From contig BFEA01000017.1 of assembly GCA_003427395.1 (NCBI GenBank), positions 2,878,989 through 2,902,520 of the forward strand: a DNA stretch of 23,532 nucleotides. The letters are read 5' to 3'. The position numbers and the translations under genes are program-made. Origin of the DNA: Chara braunii (taxonomy: Eukaryota > Streptophyta > Charophyceae > Charales > Characeae). The notes under the pieces are model-generated. The model searched no databases and was not told the origin of the DNA. It worked only from the letters and a program-made list of their open reading frames with translations. Below, piece after piece: positions 1 through 9,949 of the stretch. The number at the start of each line of letters is the position of its first letter. Position 1 is the first letter of the stretch.

Positions 1-836
1 CCGGGAGGGAAATTTTAAGATTTTTGGGCCAAATCTTTCTGTTGTGCCCCTGTCAGGCGGGTGTACAACTTTGCAATCTGGACCTCCCCGTTGGGCCTTG
101 GCCTCTTAGAAAAAGTTGGTAGGTACTGGGGCATTTTGCAAAGTTGGACGGTAGGGGTCCAACCGATGCTAGGGGCATTTCAAAAACTATTACTTTTGTC
201 AGAGGTGTATTCCGCTCTACCCACATCTTTTAGTCTCAACTTATGGGGGTATTTGGCAAATTATCCCAAAAAGAAAAAGGGCAAGGAACAAACTGGCAAA
301 AAACAGGCTTGAGGTCTGCAGCAACTGGCAGCCAATAGCATCACGCTGGAACTCCTTTGGTAGGCCAAAACATCAGCAGTCTCTGCTGGGAGGACGCAGC
401 CCTATCTAACTTCCTGTTGATTGGTTTCTCATGTGACTACACAACAAACATCTGCGACCATATTACGCTGGTCGGCACTACGGGCTGCGAGCCCGCGGCC
501 TCGCGGTATGTCAGTAGGGATTATGTCTTGACATTGTCATCTCTGCCGATTTAGGCAGTAAACAATACGCGTTGTACTTTCAGATTTGTTAGGGTTAGGA
601 ATTCCTGTTTTACACCTGTTATCTTTCTCTTGAGTTTTTTCCTTTTTTCGATTTTGACTTGTCAATTTTTTCGGTTCCTTTTTCACAGGGGACGGGGACG
701 GGCTCCGCTTGCTGGATGCAGCTGGAGGCCTTGTGGCCCCTGAATCTGAAACTTGTGTTCAATTGTATTTTTGCCTTGGGCACTGGGCCCTGATAATAAA
801 CGGAATCTTTCTTTTAAACATAAAAAAAATAAAAAA
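1..836 (+). other. Non-coding; possible A-tailed retroposon 3' end
   Basis: No convincing gene is seen: the open frames are short and compositionally poor. The right part resembles the 3' end of a non-LTR retroposon. An AATAAA lies at 795-800, about 20 bases before an A-rich run at 819-836 that stops abruptly at unique sequence. No ORF matching a reverse transcriptase lies upstream within the window, so only a 3' untranslated tail could be present. The assignment is an inference from the polyadenylation-like signal plus the A-tail. Confidence 0.3.
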
Positions 837-1207
837 TCACGCGCTGGTAGAGCGTGACGTTACACTCACGCACTCAGGTCTGACTACAAGCAAAGAGGAC
901 TGCATAGCAGGCCTAAACCTGGATGGCTTTTCAGCAAGATGCAGAACAGCAGATGGGTCGCGATTTATTCATTTATTCACAAACACGTCCAGAATGAGGC
1001 CATAAATGGCATCCTCTTTGCTCGTGAGACCTTGCCCACGGATTACAGTTACAGAATCCGTGCAGAATCCATGCTTATCTAACAAAAATCCCCAAAAAAA
1101 GAGAGAAGAACCAAAACAGAAATTGACAGAAACAACCAACCACACATGCTGAAAACCCAGAACCCTTCAACAACGGCCCCCCTAGCAGCGAATAAGAGCC
1201 ACCGACT

Positions 1208-1257
1208 CAACGGGCCAGTCAGGGCATCCGCTCAACGGACCAGTCAGGGCATCCGCT
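1208..1257. repeat. 25-bp tandem duplication
   Basis: Two adjacent 25-bp copies beginning CAACGGRCCAGTCAGG occupy 1208-1232 and 1233-1257 with one mismatch (G/A at the seventh base). This looks like a local tandem duplication in non-coding DNA. Confidence 0.9.
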
Positions 1258-1766
1258 CCGAGAAAAAATGGACCGCGCCTTTGTTCTTTTGGCAACGGCT
1301 ATCCCGACGGGCTTCCCCGCCCCACTTTCAGCCCTCTTCAATTCCCGCCACCCTCCCAACTACCTTGCTGCCTAATGGACGACCGGTCGGTGCACAACGA
1401 CCGTTCGTTCCTACGTCAAAACACCGAGGTATAGCGAACAGCCTATGGGCTGCAAACAGACCCTACACCTAGACTTCTACCGGCCTAGATTCAGGCCCTG
1501 GACCATCATTCCCTACTGGACATCTACCAGACCCTTCCACAAGCCCAACCACCTTGCTGGAAAATCCTTACCAGGCCTCTAGCAAATTCTGCCTATGTCC
1601 CTGGGCGCTACGCTACCCCCATATCTCCCACGGCTTCAGTCCTCCCCCTAGCCATATCCGTACTAATCCAGGACCTTGTCCCTGTCCGAGGCACAGCCAC
1701 ATGCACACGGCCGACAGAGTTAGCACATGGACCCACACTTGGACTCAGGCAGGCCCATGACACACG

Positions 1767-1770
<4 letters not shown>

Positions 1771-1812
<42 letters not shown>
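1771..1812. repeat. (CA)21 microsatellite
   Basis: Twenty-one uninterrupted CA units, preceded by imperfect CACACGCACG. It creates spurious Thr-His and Val-Cys repeats in the overlapping open frames. Confidence 0.97.
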
Positions 1813-1816
<4 letters not shown>

Positions 1817-2187
1817 TTAGTGGCAGGTCACATACAAGACTTAGAAAGCACAAAAAACCACAGCAGAACAGACTTGGAGTCGGAAGTCTCAGCAAACAGG
1901 TTCGCTCAGAAATTGCAGAGATCTCAGACAGTGATTTGTGCGGGTCATTGTGGTACATGGAATGCGGAAATGGTATATGAAGGTGCCAAGCTGTCATGTT
2001 ACGCTCATATATGAGGTGTATACTACCTACCTAGTACTGTTACGCACACCCAACTGCATACACGGGAGTGTCATTGGAGTGCACTGTATGTTTTTCCGTT
2101 GTGCGCTGGTGGTTGCTTGGTTCTGTTTCCTTTAAATTTGTGCAGGTCTTGAATTGCTTTTTTTTTCTGAAGATTAGGGGTGCAGAG

Positions 2188-3286
2188 ATGGCTGGCAGCG
2201 GCGATTTCAGTTCCTCCTGTCGATCTTCATTCGTATCTAATTTCACCTGCCTTTTTGACAATGTGTCGACACCTGGAGGAGGTGCTGCCCTAACTGCCCA
2301 ACTGTTCTGTGATGAAGTTGAGTCCATCAACGCGAAGCTGACTGACGTAACTGGAGCAGTGGATACGTCATTTCTTCTCTTCTCAGCGTACATGGTCTTT
2401 CTCATGCAGGCTGGTTTCGCCATGCTATGTGCCGGCTCCTGTCGCGCCAAAAATACCATGAACATTTTGTTGACGAATATTGTTGATTCTGCATCTAGTG
2501 CCATTGTTTTCTACCTCTTTGGCTTTGCCTTCTCCTCTGACGCCCCTGATGACAATGGTTTCATTGGAGGTTCGTATTTTGCCCTGCACGGCTATATCCG
2601 CAAGGAGATGTGGGTCTTTCAATGGGCCCTTGCGGCAACAGCAGCGGGGATTGCCAGCGGGTCGATTGCAGAAAGAACCAAGTTTTCAGGATACCTCACA
2701 TACTCCACTTTTCTTACAGGTTTTGTGTACCAGGTTGTCGTTCATTGGGTTTGGTCGACCAATGGATGGCTGTCCACAGCCCGAGAGGTTGGTGGACGCT
2801 TGTTTGGAACAGGAATGATTGATTTTGGGGGAAGTGGGGTTGTGCACATCACTGGAGGCTTGGCAGGACTCTGGGGAACCTTAATAGAGGGCCCTCGACT
2901 GGGGCGATTTGGACCGCATGTTACCAAAGTCACCAGAATGCAAATGAGTTGCAGTGAGCGCATGTTTGGTGCTGCTGAGAGGCTCGGCTCTCGTGTCCAC
3001 GGTTCAGGCGGTGTTCCGCCTGAGTTTAGAGGCCATAGTGTGGTGCTTGTAGTCCTAGGAACACTGCTGCTCTGGTTTGGTTGGTATGGATTCAATCCTG
3101 GTTCAGCATCGTACATTACGAATGGAAGGGCGGCTACGGTCAGCCGCGTGGCAACCACCACGACTTTGGCCGGTGCCGCGGCAGGCGTCACCACTCTTTT
3201 CGTCAAGAAGATGCAGAAGGGCCATTGGAGTGTGCAAGACATTTGTAACGGCCTTCTCGGTGGGCTTGTCGCAGTAACGTCTGGCT
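2188..3286 (+). CDS. AMT1: AMT1-type ammonium transporter, 5' exon or truncated gene
   Basis: Encodes the first 366 residues of a plant-type AMT1 plasma-membrane ammonium transporter, which moves ammonium into cells as a trimer. The ATG at 2188 is chosen over an upstream GTG because it gives the usual AMT1 N-terminus and sits in a good context (GCAGAGATGG). Visible landmarks are N-terminal Cys11 and Cys21, MQAGFAMLCAGSCR (residues 73-86) in the first helices, FQWALAATAAGIASGSIAER (144-163), the AMT signature DFGGSGVVHITGG (212-224) with first pore His220, WFGWYGFNPGS (296-306) and GHWSVQDICNGLLGG (345-359). Two oddities: Gln182 where the family has Pro in GFVYP, and about 30 extra residues between RF (240-241) and RGHS (281-284). 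Homology breaks at VTSG with a phase-1 GT immediately after. The final helices, the second pore His and the cytosolic regulatory tail are absent from the window. It is either a spliced first exon or a truncated copy. Confidence 0.9.
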
Positions 3287-3292
3287 GTGACC
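3287..3292 (+). other. AMT1: Candidate 5' splice donor of AMT1
   Basis: GTGACC begins exactly where AMT1 homology stops, after the first base of a Cys codon (phase 1). The next exon would then start by completing a Cys codon of the family motif SGCSVVEPWAA. The flanking exon bases (GGCT) are a weak donor context. This rests on the position of the homology break, not on transcript evidence. Confidence 0.5.
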
Positions 3293-5166
3293 CACTCCCA
3301 ATGCCTACCCTTACCCGACCCCCCCTGGACAAATCCACCATCGCACATAGCTATCCCGAGAAGCACCGACCCTCCGTAGTACTCACACAATCATCATCAA
3401 CCTTGACGAAGTTCCACACTTACAGACGCAGACCCTTCGAGAATCCAGCCCTTTTTACGTGGGCAAAGCAATCGCAACACGGTGAACCCCAACACCAACC
3501 ACTCCAAAATATTCCCTTACTCAGGCGCGATAAAAACCTGTCGCTTCCCGGATGCATACAAGATCCGATATCCAACATCACAGTACATCGACCCAGATTC
3601 CTCAACACCTCTGTGGGATATGAAGCAAACAGCCATCCACATTACTGAAACGAACATCAGGTGTAATCCCTAATTTGACCCAGCCAACTAATCACTTCAC
3701 ACGATTCCACCCTCCCACTGCCAAGTATCGTCGATGCCGAATCCCGCAATGAAGACCAAACCCAGCAAGGGGAGAACCCCCCGAGAGACACGGAGTCATC
3801 ACAGCAAAATATATACTAAGAAAACGCTCTTCACCGCGCCGTTCATCAGCAGGCTCCATACGCACAATCCTCCCAACAGTCCCAGCGACAAAGCAGTAGG
3901 ACATACCCATCTCTCCCCTCCAAAGATGCTTCCTCTACCAATTATCAAACGCGTATTGCAGCAATCTACAACTCTACATCACCCCAGGGAGGAATCCATG
4001 GGGGACCATGGCAGCCGTGCGGGATTATGCAGACCACGGGGGAGGAGGTATGCCATAATAGTACCACCAAAATCAACGCAAGAAACCCAATACCCTGAAG
4101 AGCTAACCAAAACGCCAACCCGACTAATCTCAGGATACATGGGAGGGGAGGGGTCGCTGGACAGACAAGCACAGGGAGGGAGCAAGCCAACCACGTGGCT
4201 CGGCATAAAGCACCGACAGAGAGGAGGGAAAGGACGATGAGGAAGAAGAGGGAGATCCAGAAAGGGGAGGTGAGCAGATACGGGGGGGATTCCGGGAACT
4301 GCCATAACGTCCATTAGAACGGGAGATGTCCAGGACACTATCGTTAAGCAACGAAGCGACCACTAGGCTCTACACCGCCTCGTGGAAAACGGGGTAGACG
4401 AGTTACGGCAACCACCGCCAAGCTGAGCCGAACGAATGACTTGCAGATCCAGAAATGATAAGAAGGGCAAGTACGCCATAAACGCAATCAAAAAAATGAG
4501 GGCGACGTGGGCAGCCGCCAGCAGGTCCATCCCGAATAACCTCCACAACGAAGCTCCTAGAATCTCAACGGTGATGCGTACAACAGAGCTTACGAAGGGA
4601 ACCAGCACAACATCGCAAGGGACAACCACAACCGAACACAGCAAAACGATGCACAAACAACGTGTCGGGGGGAAAAGGGGGGTGAGTTAGCAACCATAAA
4701 AGGTGGGTCGAGGGGTGGGAAAGGGGGTTGGGGGATAGAATAGAAACAGAAATCCCAATCAGTCGAGTGGCTCCATTGTGCCAACGTATGATAGGAGGGT
4801 GGTGGAACACGTCCTAAAGTACTTTTCACCGGCTTCCACCTCGCCGGATCTTCAGAGAACTGAGCCTCCCTCATAGCGTACCGAAAGGGACAGGAATCAT
4901 CCTGGGCNTAACCCGGATTCCACAGAGAAAGGTCCAGAAAGGGGTGGGTAGAGATATGGGGCAGGGCGCATGGAGGGGGGGCAGGGGGTGGGAGGTGGGA
5001 CGTTGGAACATAGGATGCATTACCGCTCCAGGCGCCATGAGTTGCTGCAGTGGGGGGAAGTCGGGCAAACCCCCAGTAGGCAATATCAGCGACAAACACC
5101 CGTGTCGAGAGTGTGCGAGGAGTGGGGAGCCCACACCCAAGGCACCGCCGCCTCGCAAGAAGACCG
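3293..5166. other. Non-coding, probable AMT1 intron
   Basis: After reading frame by frame I see no continuation of AMT1 (no SVVEPWAA-like segment) and no other recognisable domain. The longest open frames, about 168 codons plus and 169 codons minus, are Pro/Ser/Arg-rich or overlap each other, as expected for chance frames in sequence with few stops. One unresolved base occurs near 4908. Confidence 0.55.
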
Positions 5167-5354
5167 TGTGACGAACCACTTCACAAACCCGTGCTATCTT
5201 TCGTATCCTTTCTTTTGCTTATGTCCTACCAACCCCGGGGAAAACCCCGTTTTGATTTCTTGCTTTCGGCTGCTGCATTTTCCTTTTTTTTGAAGAGCTT
5301 TTTCGACTGCTGAGTTCTGTTTTTCCTTTTGCAAAGTCAGGAAATACATGGGAA

Positions 5355-5380
5355 AGTGCGCGCGCCTTAGCGAGCGCACT
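5355..5380. repeat. Short inverted repeat
   Basis: AGTGCGC at 5355-5361 pairs with GCGCACT at 5374-5380 across a 12-base loop. It lies in the candidate LTR upstream of the TATA-like box. The function is unknown. Confidence 0.5.
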
Positions 5381-5542
5381 GGGAATTGGGCTCGGTAGTT
5401 GGGAACTCTGGGATAAGCGGAACTTCGACGTGTCCTTTTTGGTGTGTAAATGTTTTTGGTCAAAGTCTTCTCCTCCTGCTTCTCATCTTACAACTCAACT
5501 TTCCTGTCGCCTTTCTCCCCCTTCTATCTCCCCTGTCGCAAC

Positions 5543-5549
5543 TATAAAA
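5543..5549 (+). promoter_or_regulatory. TATA-like box
   Basis: TATAAAA in the context CAACTATAAAACTTG matches a core RNA polymerase II TATA box. It would suit the U3 region of the candidate LTR. No transcription start can be read from sequence alone. Confidence 0.4.
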
Positions 5550-5976
5550 CTTGCAAGCGTGTCCGCAAATCTCTCTTATGTCCTCGACTCCTAAGCCAGC
5601 TTTCGGGAAGCAGTGGCTAGGCAGAGTGTGTTGATGCGAGTCGGAAAGTCTTGTCGTGCTGACGATAGGCTGGCCGGTTGCGCGCTTGATCGCCACGACG
5701 GACTGTGGGATCCGAGCGAACCGTGTCGAGCTTACGACAGCAGAGTGACGATCGCAGTGGTGGGAGTTAGCACGCGACGGCCGGGATCGTCGGTGCGGGT
5801 ATGAGGTTCGATGATTGGAGTTGAGTGAGTGATTGGCCCGGGGCCATACTGGAATTAATGGTGAATGCGCCTTTTTGTTGCGGATTGTTATCTTTGGCGT
5901 GAGTGTACGGCGGCGACGCTGAACTTCTCTCTTTCCGGACCTCGTCATCTTCTATTTTGACTTCCTTTCCCTCGAA

Positions 5977-5994
5977 TCTCTCTCTCTCTCTCTC
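5977..5994. repeat. Short (TC)9 tract
   Basis: Nine TC units inside a pyrimidine-rich stretch of the candidate LTR. Confidence 0.9.
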
Positions 5995-6558
5995 TTCTTG
6001 AATGATGATGCGTCTGAATGATTATCCCTCTCCTGAATGGGAATGAGTTGACATCCTGTTTCTGTGTGAAAGAACTTCTTCCGGAACTCTTCCATTAGTT
6101 TCCTGGGTAGTCCTCCTACTCAAGGACCCCGCCTTCTTGTCTTGTGAACGGTGGATGCGTGTGTACTGTGCAATGCGACCCATCTTTTCCGGTGCATGTC
6201 TCATTTTCGCACCTTCCGCAGTGAATGCATGTATGGAATATGTGACTCTTTTGTTGATTAGACGATTGTCGTCGGGATTTTGTTCGAGAATGCAAGAGTG
6301 TTTAGATCTATAGCTCTGTTTGCACTGCGCATGCCATCTGCCTTATGCTGCACGACATCAGCAGCCAAGCCACGAGGCGGCCCTGAGAAACAAGGCGCCC
6401 AGGGACCTACGTTGTGTTGAACTGATTGGACCCGTAGCCATATGCGTGATCAAGCAGATCTGTGTCTGCTCTCTCTCTTGTGTCAAAAAGATTGATTGGG
6501 GGATGCACGAATCGCTTTGTTTTTAATGACGTCTCAGGATATTTTGTGATTGATTGAC

Positions 6559-7098
6559 ATGTGGACTGACAAATGCCCTTCGATTGGGCGCCAGCCTCCC
6601 GCATCTCCCATCCCAACGCGACCTTTTCCTTACAGTGAGGAAAGGACACGTGTATGTGAGTGGGACGTACGAGAAGCCGTTGCACAAATCGGCGGGCAGT
6701 ATTACTTCCCTCCGGCCAACTGCTGTTCTGGGTTTGTAGAAGTCGGGTTTGTTATTAACGATACGCACTTCCCACCTTACTCGGTATTGTTGCCATTTAA
6801 CGAGTTGATTGTCATTCCGTGGACGGCAGTAGAACCCCACTGGCCGCGCACTCTGTGCATCGAATGTCAGCATTTTGAGCGCTACGAGTCCAGGGGTTTT
6901 CAGTACCGTGTGCGGAGTGAAGACGAGCATAAAGAAAGAGCCACGCGACTGAGACCCTCCACGTCAGACTCAGAACTAACCAGCGAGCGACGACGAGATT
7001 TGATACGAAAACGAGACACGCGAAGCGTGCCCAAGCCTTTTTGTTCTAAACGACGGGCTGTAGCCCGGTGGGAGGCACGACAATACTTTTTGGATTGA
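6559..7098 (+). CDS. Unrecognised ORF inside the candidate LTR
   Basis: A 179-codon frame from ATG 6559 (previous in-frame stop TGA at 6547) to the stop at 7098. I recognise no family. Composition is protein-like in the middle, with aromatic and hydrophobic strands (SVLLPFNELIVIPW), two paired Cys (CIEC) and a basic, Arg/Ser/Glu-rich C-terminal third. It ends about 220 bases before the primer-binding site, so it would lie in the U5 half of the proposed LTR. A 135-codon frame overlaps on the other strand, so chance openness is a real alternative. Confidence 0.22.
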   Translation: MWTDKCPSIGRQPPASPIPTRPFPYSEERTRVCEWDVREAVAQIGGQYYFPPANCCSGFVEVGFVINDTHFPPYSVLLPFNELIVIPWTAVEPHWPRTLCIECQHFERYESRGFQYRVRSEDEHKERATRLRPSTSDSELTSERRRDLIRKRDTRSVPKPFCSKRRAVARWEARQYFLD

Positions 7099-7319
7099 AT
7101 TTGGATATTTCCCTCTCTTCCCGCTTTACCGCGCGCGCATTTTGCGACGCGCGAAAACGATCGACTTGCTCCATCGGACCAACACGGGGGATTTCAGTTC
7201 CGTCTGTGTTCCCACACTCAATTTCCAAAAATCCTTGACACACGCCATCTTGCTGTTTTTCTGGGCCTCGTTTCCGCACAGCTAACACTCCGAACGAAAG
7301 ACAACACAGGGCGTGAGGT

Positions 7320-7332
7320 TGGTATCAGAGCC
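7320..7332 (+). other. Primer-binding site, initiator Met tRNA
   Basis: TGGTATCAGAGCC is a 13/13 complement to the 3' end (CCA included) of plant initiator methionine tRNA, the usual minus-strand primer of many plant LTR retrotransposons. It sits 11 bases after the proposed LTR end and about 160 bases before gag homology begins, as expected. Confidence 0.85.
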
Positions 7333-7479
7333 GACACGTGTCGGTTCTGATGATAGTAAGTCGAACTGGCAAGAGGTAGGAGAGACCCTCAACTAGCTCG
7401 TCGAGATCACCCAGTGACCAGATCTAAGTCTGGAGCGGTTGCACCTGCAACAATAGTGGACTGTACTAGGGTGATCGTT

Positions 7480-8490
7480 AGCATTCCTGCCCCCTTCCCG
7501 TTCTTCCCCAACCATATCCATCCCGAGGCTTGATTGGAAGTTGTCGAAGCTCAAAACTACAGCGCAACCGATCTTCCCCGTGTTCTGACTTTACTACTCC
7601 GCAATACATCACACGACTGGTTCAGAAAGCATACATGGGTAGATTGGGAGACTTTTAAGCATGCATTCTTGGCTCGATTCGACACGGTTAGTGANGATGC
7701 CGCCTGGTACGTGCTCAAAAATTGACCCCAAGGACCAGGGGAACTGTTACCCGATTTCGTTGATCGATTTCAAACCACATTGGATAAATCCGGGCGAGAC
7801 GAGAAATCTGCTCGAGATTTGTTTATTTATCACCTTCGAAGTCCGACCTTGAAAGGGAAACAACAGAAAAAGGTTCCCCCAAAAACAACTCAGTTATTGA
7901 CTATCATTACAAAAGCGTTGGAACTAGACTTGGCTGATACAAAAAAATATATCAGTCAGGGAGACGAAGACATTACGGATACCATACGGGATGTAACGGC
8001 TAAAAGACGATCGTGGTTGCAGGCGGTCGAACGATTTTATCCCCGCCCCGACCATGACCTTCCCAGCGGAATCGTTTTCGATATCCCGACTGCTTCTCCT
8101 TCATCTCCCCCGGTGAATCAATCGATCGCAACCATCAGAAGCAGACCTTCATCTTAGCCCCCTTCGCCGGCCGTAACCAATCTACACCTTGTCCAAATTA
8201 TCCATACGACTACTACCAAGCAGTCCGAATGGATGAGCAACTTGATCCAAATGCAGGCCGCTCATATGGAATGGTTGGAACAGATAATGAGCAAGCTCAT
8301 TAAGCCTAACCCAACTCCTGCTCGGCCTGCCCCTGCATCGTTTCCACTCTTACCTGCTCCGCCGGCTCCATGATTTGCCCCTCAGTTTCCCCAGTTTGCT
8401 AATCCGGCAAGAAAGATCGAACGCTTCAACTGCAAACAGCCCGGGCATTTTGCTCGAGACTGTCCGCAGCCGAAACGTAATCAGCCCCCA
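7480..8490 (+). pseudogene. gag: Ty3-type gag with defective zinc knuckle, disrupted
   Basis: Encodes the retrotransposon structural polyprotein, which packages the element RNA. One frame carries the capsid-like signature (LTLLLRNTSHDWF, then WVDWETFKHAFLARFD), the region LLPDFVDRFQTTLDKSG and a C-terminal zinc knuckle. It is interrupted in frame by TGA at 7531-7533, TGA at 7723-7725, TAG at 8155-8157 and TGA at 8371-8373. The knuckle reads RFNCKQPGHFARDC: the first zinc-binding Cys of the CX2CX4HX4C motif is Arg (CGC at 8422-8424), one transition from TGC. The reading frame then shifts near the C5 run at about 8482-8488 into the protease frame. An N base lies near 7695. Confidence 0.85.
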
Positions 8491-9422
8491 TTGCTGCGGC
8501 CCCCGTCGCCCTTAATCAAGGTCGAGTGGTCGCTCTGATGGATACGGACCCAGGAAAAGAACTCGTGGCCTACGCCCCGGAGCAACCTTCCCCCTCGACG
8601 ACAATGGCGTCGACATCAGGAGCTTCCTCCTCTGACGCTGCTGACATAGTCGACCCCCTTGAGTATCTTCATCTCGCTGGAATGATCGGAGCGATCCGAT
8701 CGGCCCAGGATGATCTCGAATGGGTCGATCGCGAATCCAATCCTGGACCGCAGTTTCGGACAGGAGATATTGATATGTTAAAAACGCTCAAGCAATTAGA
8801 TATTTGTGTACCTATCCCAGTAGGACATCTGCTAACCATATCTAAAGCGACGAACGATAAACTTCTACAACATTGCCAGAAAAATCAAAAGCGCTTCACC
8901 TATTAGCGCATACAGCGGATGTTGAAGAAGAAGGAAGGAGGTGAGGAAGTTGCATTCCTCGAGCCAGATACAAAAGAACCTGAACCCGAAGCCGCGCGCG
9001 TAGCCGCCATCTTTTTAGCAGAAAAGGATCACTTCGTACGAGCTCGACTAGTACTATGGAAAAGTGCGGAATGTGACTGCGAAGTTTGGGGTAAGCCGTT
9101 TAACGCCCTCATCGACACAGAGTCTTCTGAAGTAGCCATATCGTTAGATACTGTCAAAAAGACGGGACGACTTGGATCCATTCTTCCTCAATCTGGCAAA
9201 GACAACTATGTCTCTGCCGACGAGGAGACAATGAATATCGTAGGTATTATCGAGAACGTGGCTGTAAAAGTAGGACGAGTACACGTTCTTGTCAACGCGC
9301 TCGTAATAGATGTACGCTCCTATTCTATGTTGTTGGGATTACCTTGGGCAACGACAGTAGGCGCACGACTGCATTTCGATTCGAAGCAACTGGTGCTCAC
9401 ACAAACTGGGGGAAAACCTTAG
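8491..9422 (+). pseudogene. pro: Retropepsin-like protease region, catalytic motif mutated
   Basis: Follows gag after the frameshift. An acidic/Ser-rich linker (8526-8906) with VPIPVGHLLTISKATNDKLL ends in a TAG at 8904-8906. The same frame then continues into a retropepsin-like aspartic protease, which would cleave the polyprotein. The active-site loop reads ALIDTESSEVAIS: the DTG triad is DTE, the Gly codon being GAG at 9121-9123. The closing motif MLLGLPWATTVGARLHF fits the protease psi-loop and C-terminal strand. Sequence ends at VLTQTGGKP, where reverse transcriptase would normally follow. Confidence 0.8.
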
Positions 9423-9949
9423 ACTTGCATCTTTCTTTGCCACCCCACTTCTTACATCCTTCTCAAGTGGCTTGCAATAGGTGGTAGTATGTCCACTTTC
9501 GCCACAATAGTAGCAAATAAAACTCCTCTTAGGACGCTCATCATATTTCCTTCTCTCTCTGTTTCCCCCATCACAATTCTTCCCATTCCTTTTGGCTTTG
9601 GACGAATCCCCCTTCTTACCATGATTTTCGTTGTCATCATCATCGTCGTCATCTTCCTCACTTTCAACTTTTTTCTTTCCTCTGTCATCCACAACATGTG
9701 TTGCAGGTCTTGCAGGCATAAAGTTAGCCATCACTTTTTGAAGAATATTCTCAGCAGTCAGATTACTTTCTCTATTTATCTCATTCTCTGTCTCCCAATC
9801 CTTGGCCAAAGTACCGATCTGATCCAATGACCATTTCTTATGAGAGACAGTAAGTAGAGTTCTTATGATTGCAACCATTTCATCCCATCTGAGAGGATAG
9901 TGCTGAGCTTGATTAAGGACTGCTTACCTTTCAGTGTCAGTAAAGTTTG
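9423..9949 (-). pseudogene. gag: Gag C-terminal part with CCHC zinc knuckle
   Basis: Continuation of the gag at 10777-9950 in another frame. Homology appears to cross over near 9990 (…LDEAQRCHIFLTNFTDTER), with a TAA at about 9927 and then an open frame from 9878. Features are a helical segment with WDEMVAII and KKWSLDQIG, a very acidic run (EEDDDDDDDNEN), a Lys/Arg-rich stretch and an intact zinc knuckle CYYCGESGHTTTYC (CX2CX4HX4C), the nucleic-acid binding part of gag. Native coding ends around KKDASL at about 9423. The 28 or so residues after it are read from the opposite element and are not genuine. Confidence 0.75.

Larger units (their letters stand above)
837..2187. other. Non-coding stretch upstream of the AMT1 gene
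   Basis: No recognisable gene lies here. Open frames of 65-129 codons exist on both strands but are dominated by Pro/Ser/Thr or by the dinucleotide repeat. The last 60 bases before the AMT1 start carry a long pyrimidine tract (about 2157-2167) followed by GTGCAG at 2180-2185, three bases before the ATG. This could be a 3' splice site ending a 5'-UTR intron. I cannot place a promoter with confidence. Confidence 0.5.
5167..7308 (+). mobile_element. Candidate 5' LTR of the plus-strand element
   Basis: The primer-binding site at 7320 requires a 5' LTR ending just upstream. CACA at 7305-7308 is a plausible LTR end, and TGTGACG at 5167 is a plausible TG start forming a short inverted repeat with it. 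That gives about 2.1 kb, long for an LTR. A TATA box lies about 375 bases in. With no 3' LTR in the window the ends cannot be verified, and a shorter LTR or intervening foreign sequence is possible. Confidence 0.3.
5167..9422 (+). mobile_element. Decayed, 3'-truncated Ty3-type LTR retrotransposon
   Basis: In order on the plus strand: candidate 5' LTR, Met-tRNA primer-binding site, gag with a capsid-like domain and zinc knuckle, then a retropepsin-like protease. Gag-before-protease with this capsid pattern is typical of Ty3/gypsy elements. Reverse transcriptase, RNase H, integrase and the 3' LTR are missing because the element stops at about 9422, where unrelated minus-strand retroelement sequence begins. 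At least five in-frame stops, one frameshift and two lost metal-site or catalytic-motif residues show it is a dead copy. The left boundary is an inference; the gag-protease part is certain. Confidence 0.75.

Noticed and set aside
1608-2135. Overlapping frames around the (CA)n tract
   Set aside because: Their length comes from the dinucleotide repeat, which is stop-free in several frames.
2742-3341. 199-codon minus-strand frame antisense to AMT1
   Set aside because: It lies fully opposite a strongly conserved coding exon and has no recognisable content of its own.
3734-5099. Frames of up to 169 codons on both strands between AMT1 and the LTR
   Set aside because: Pro/Arg/Ser-rich, mutually overlapping, with no domain or splice logic; more likely stop-poor non-coding DNA.
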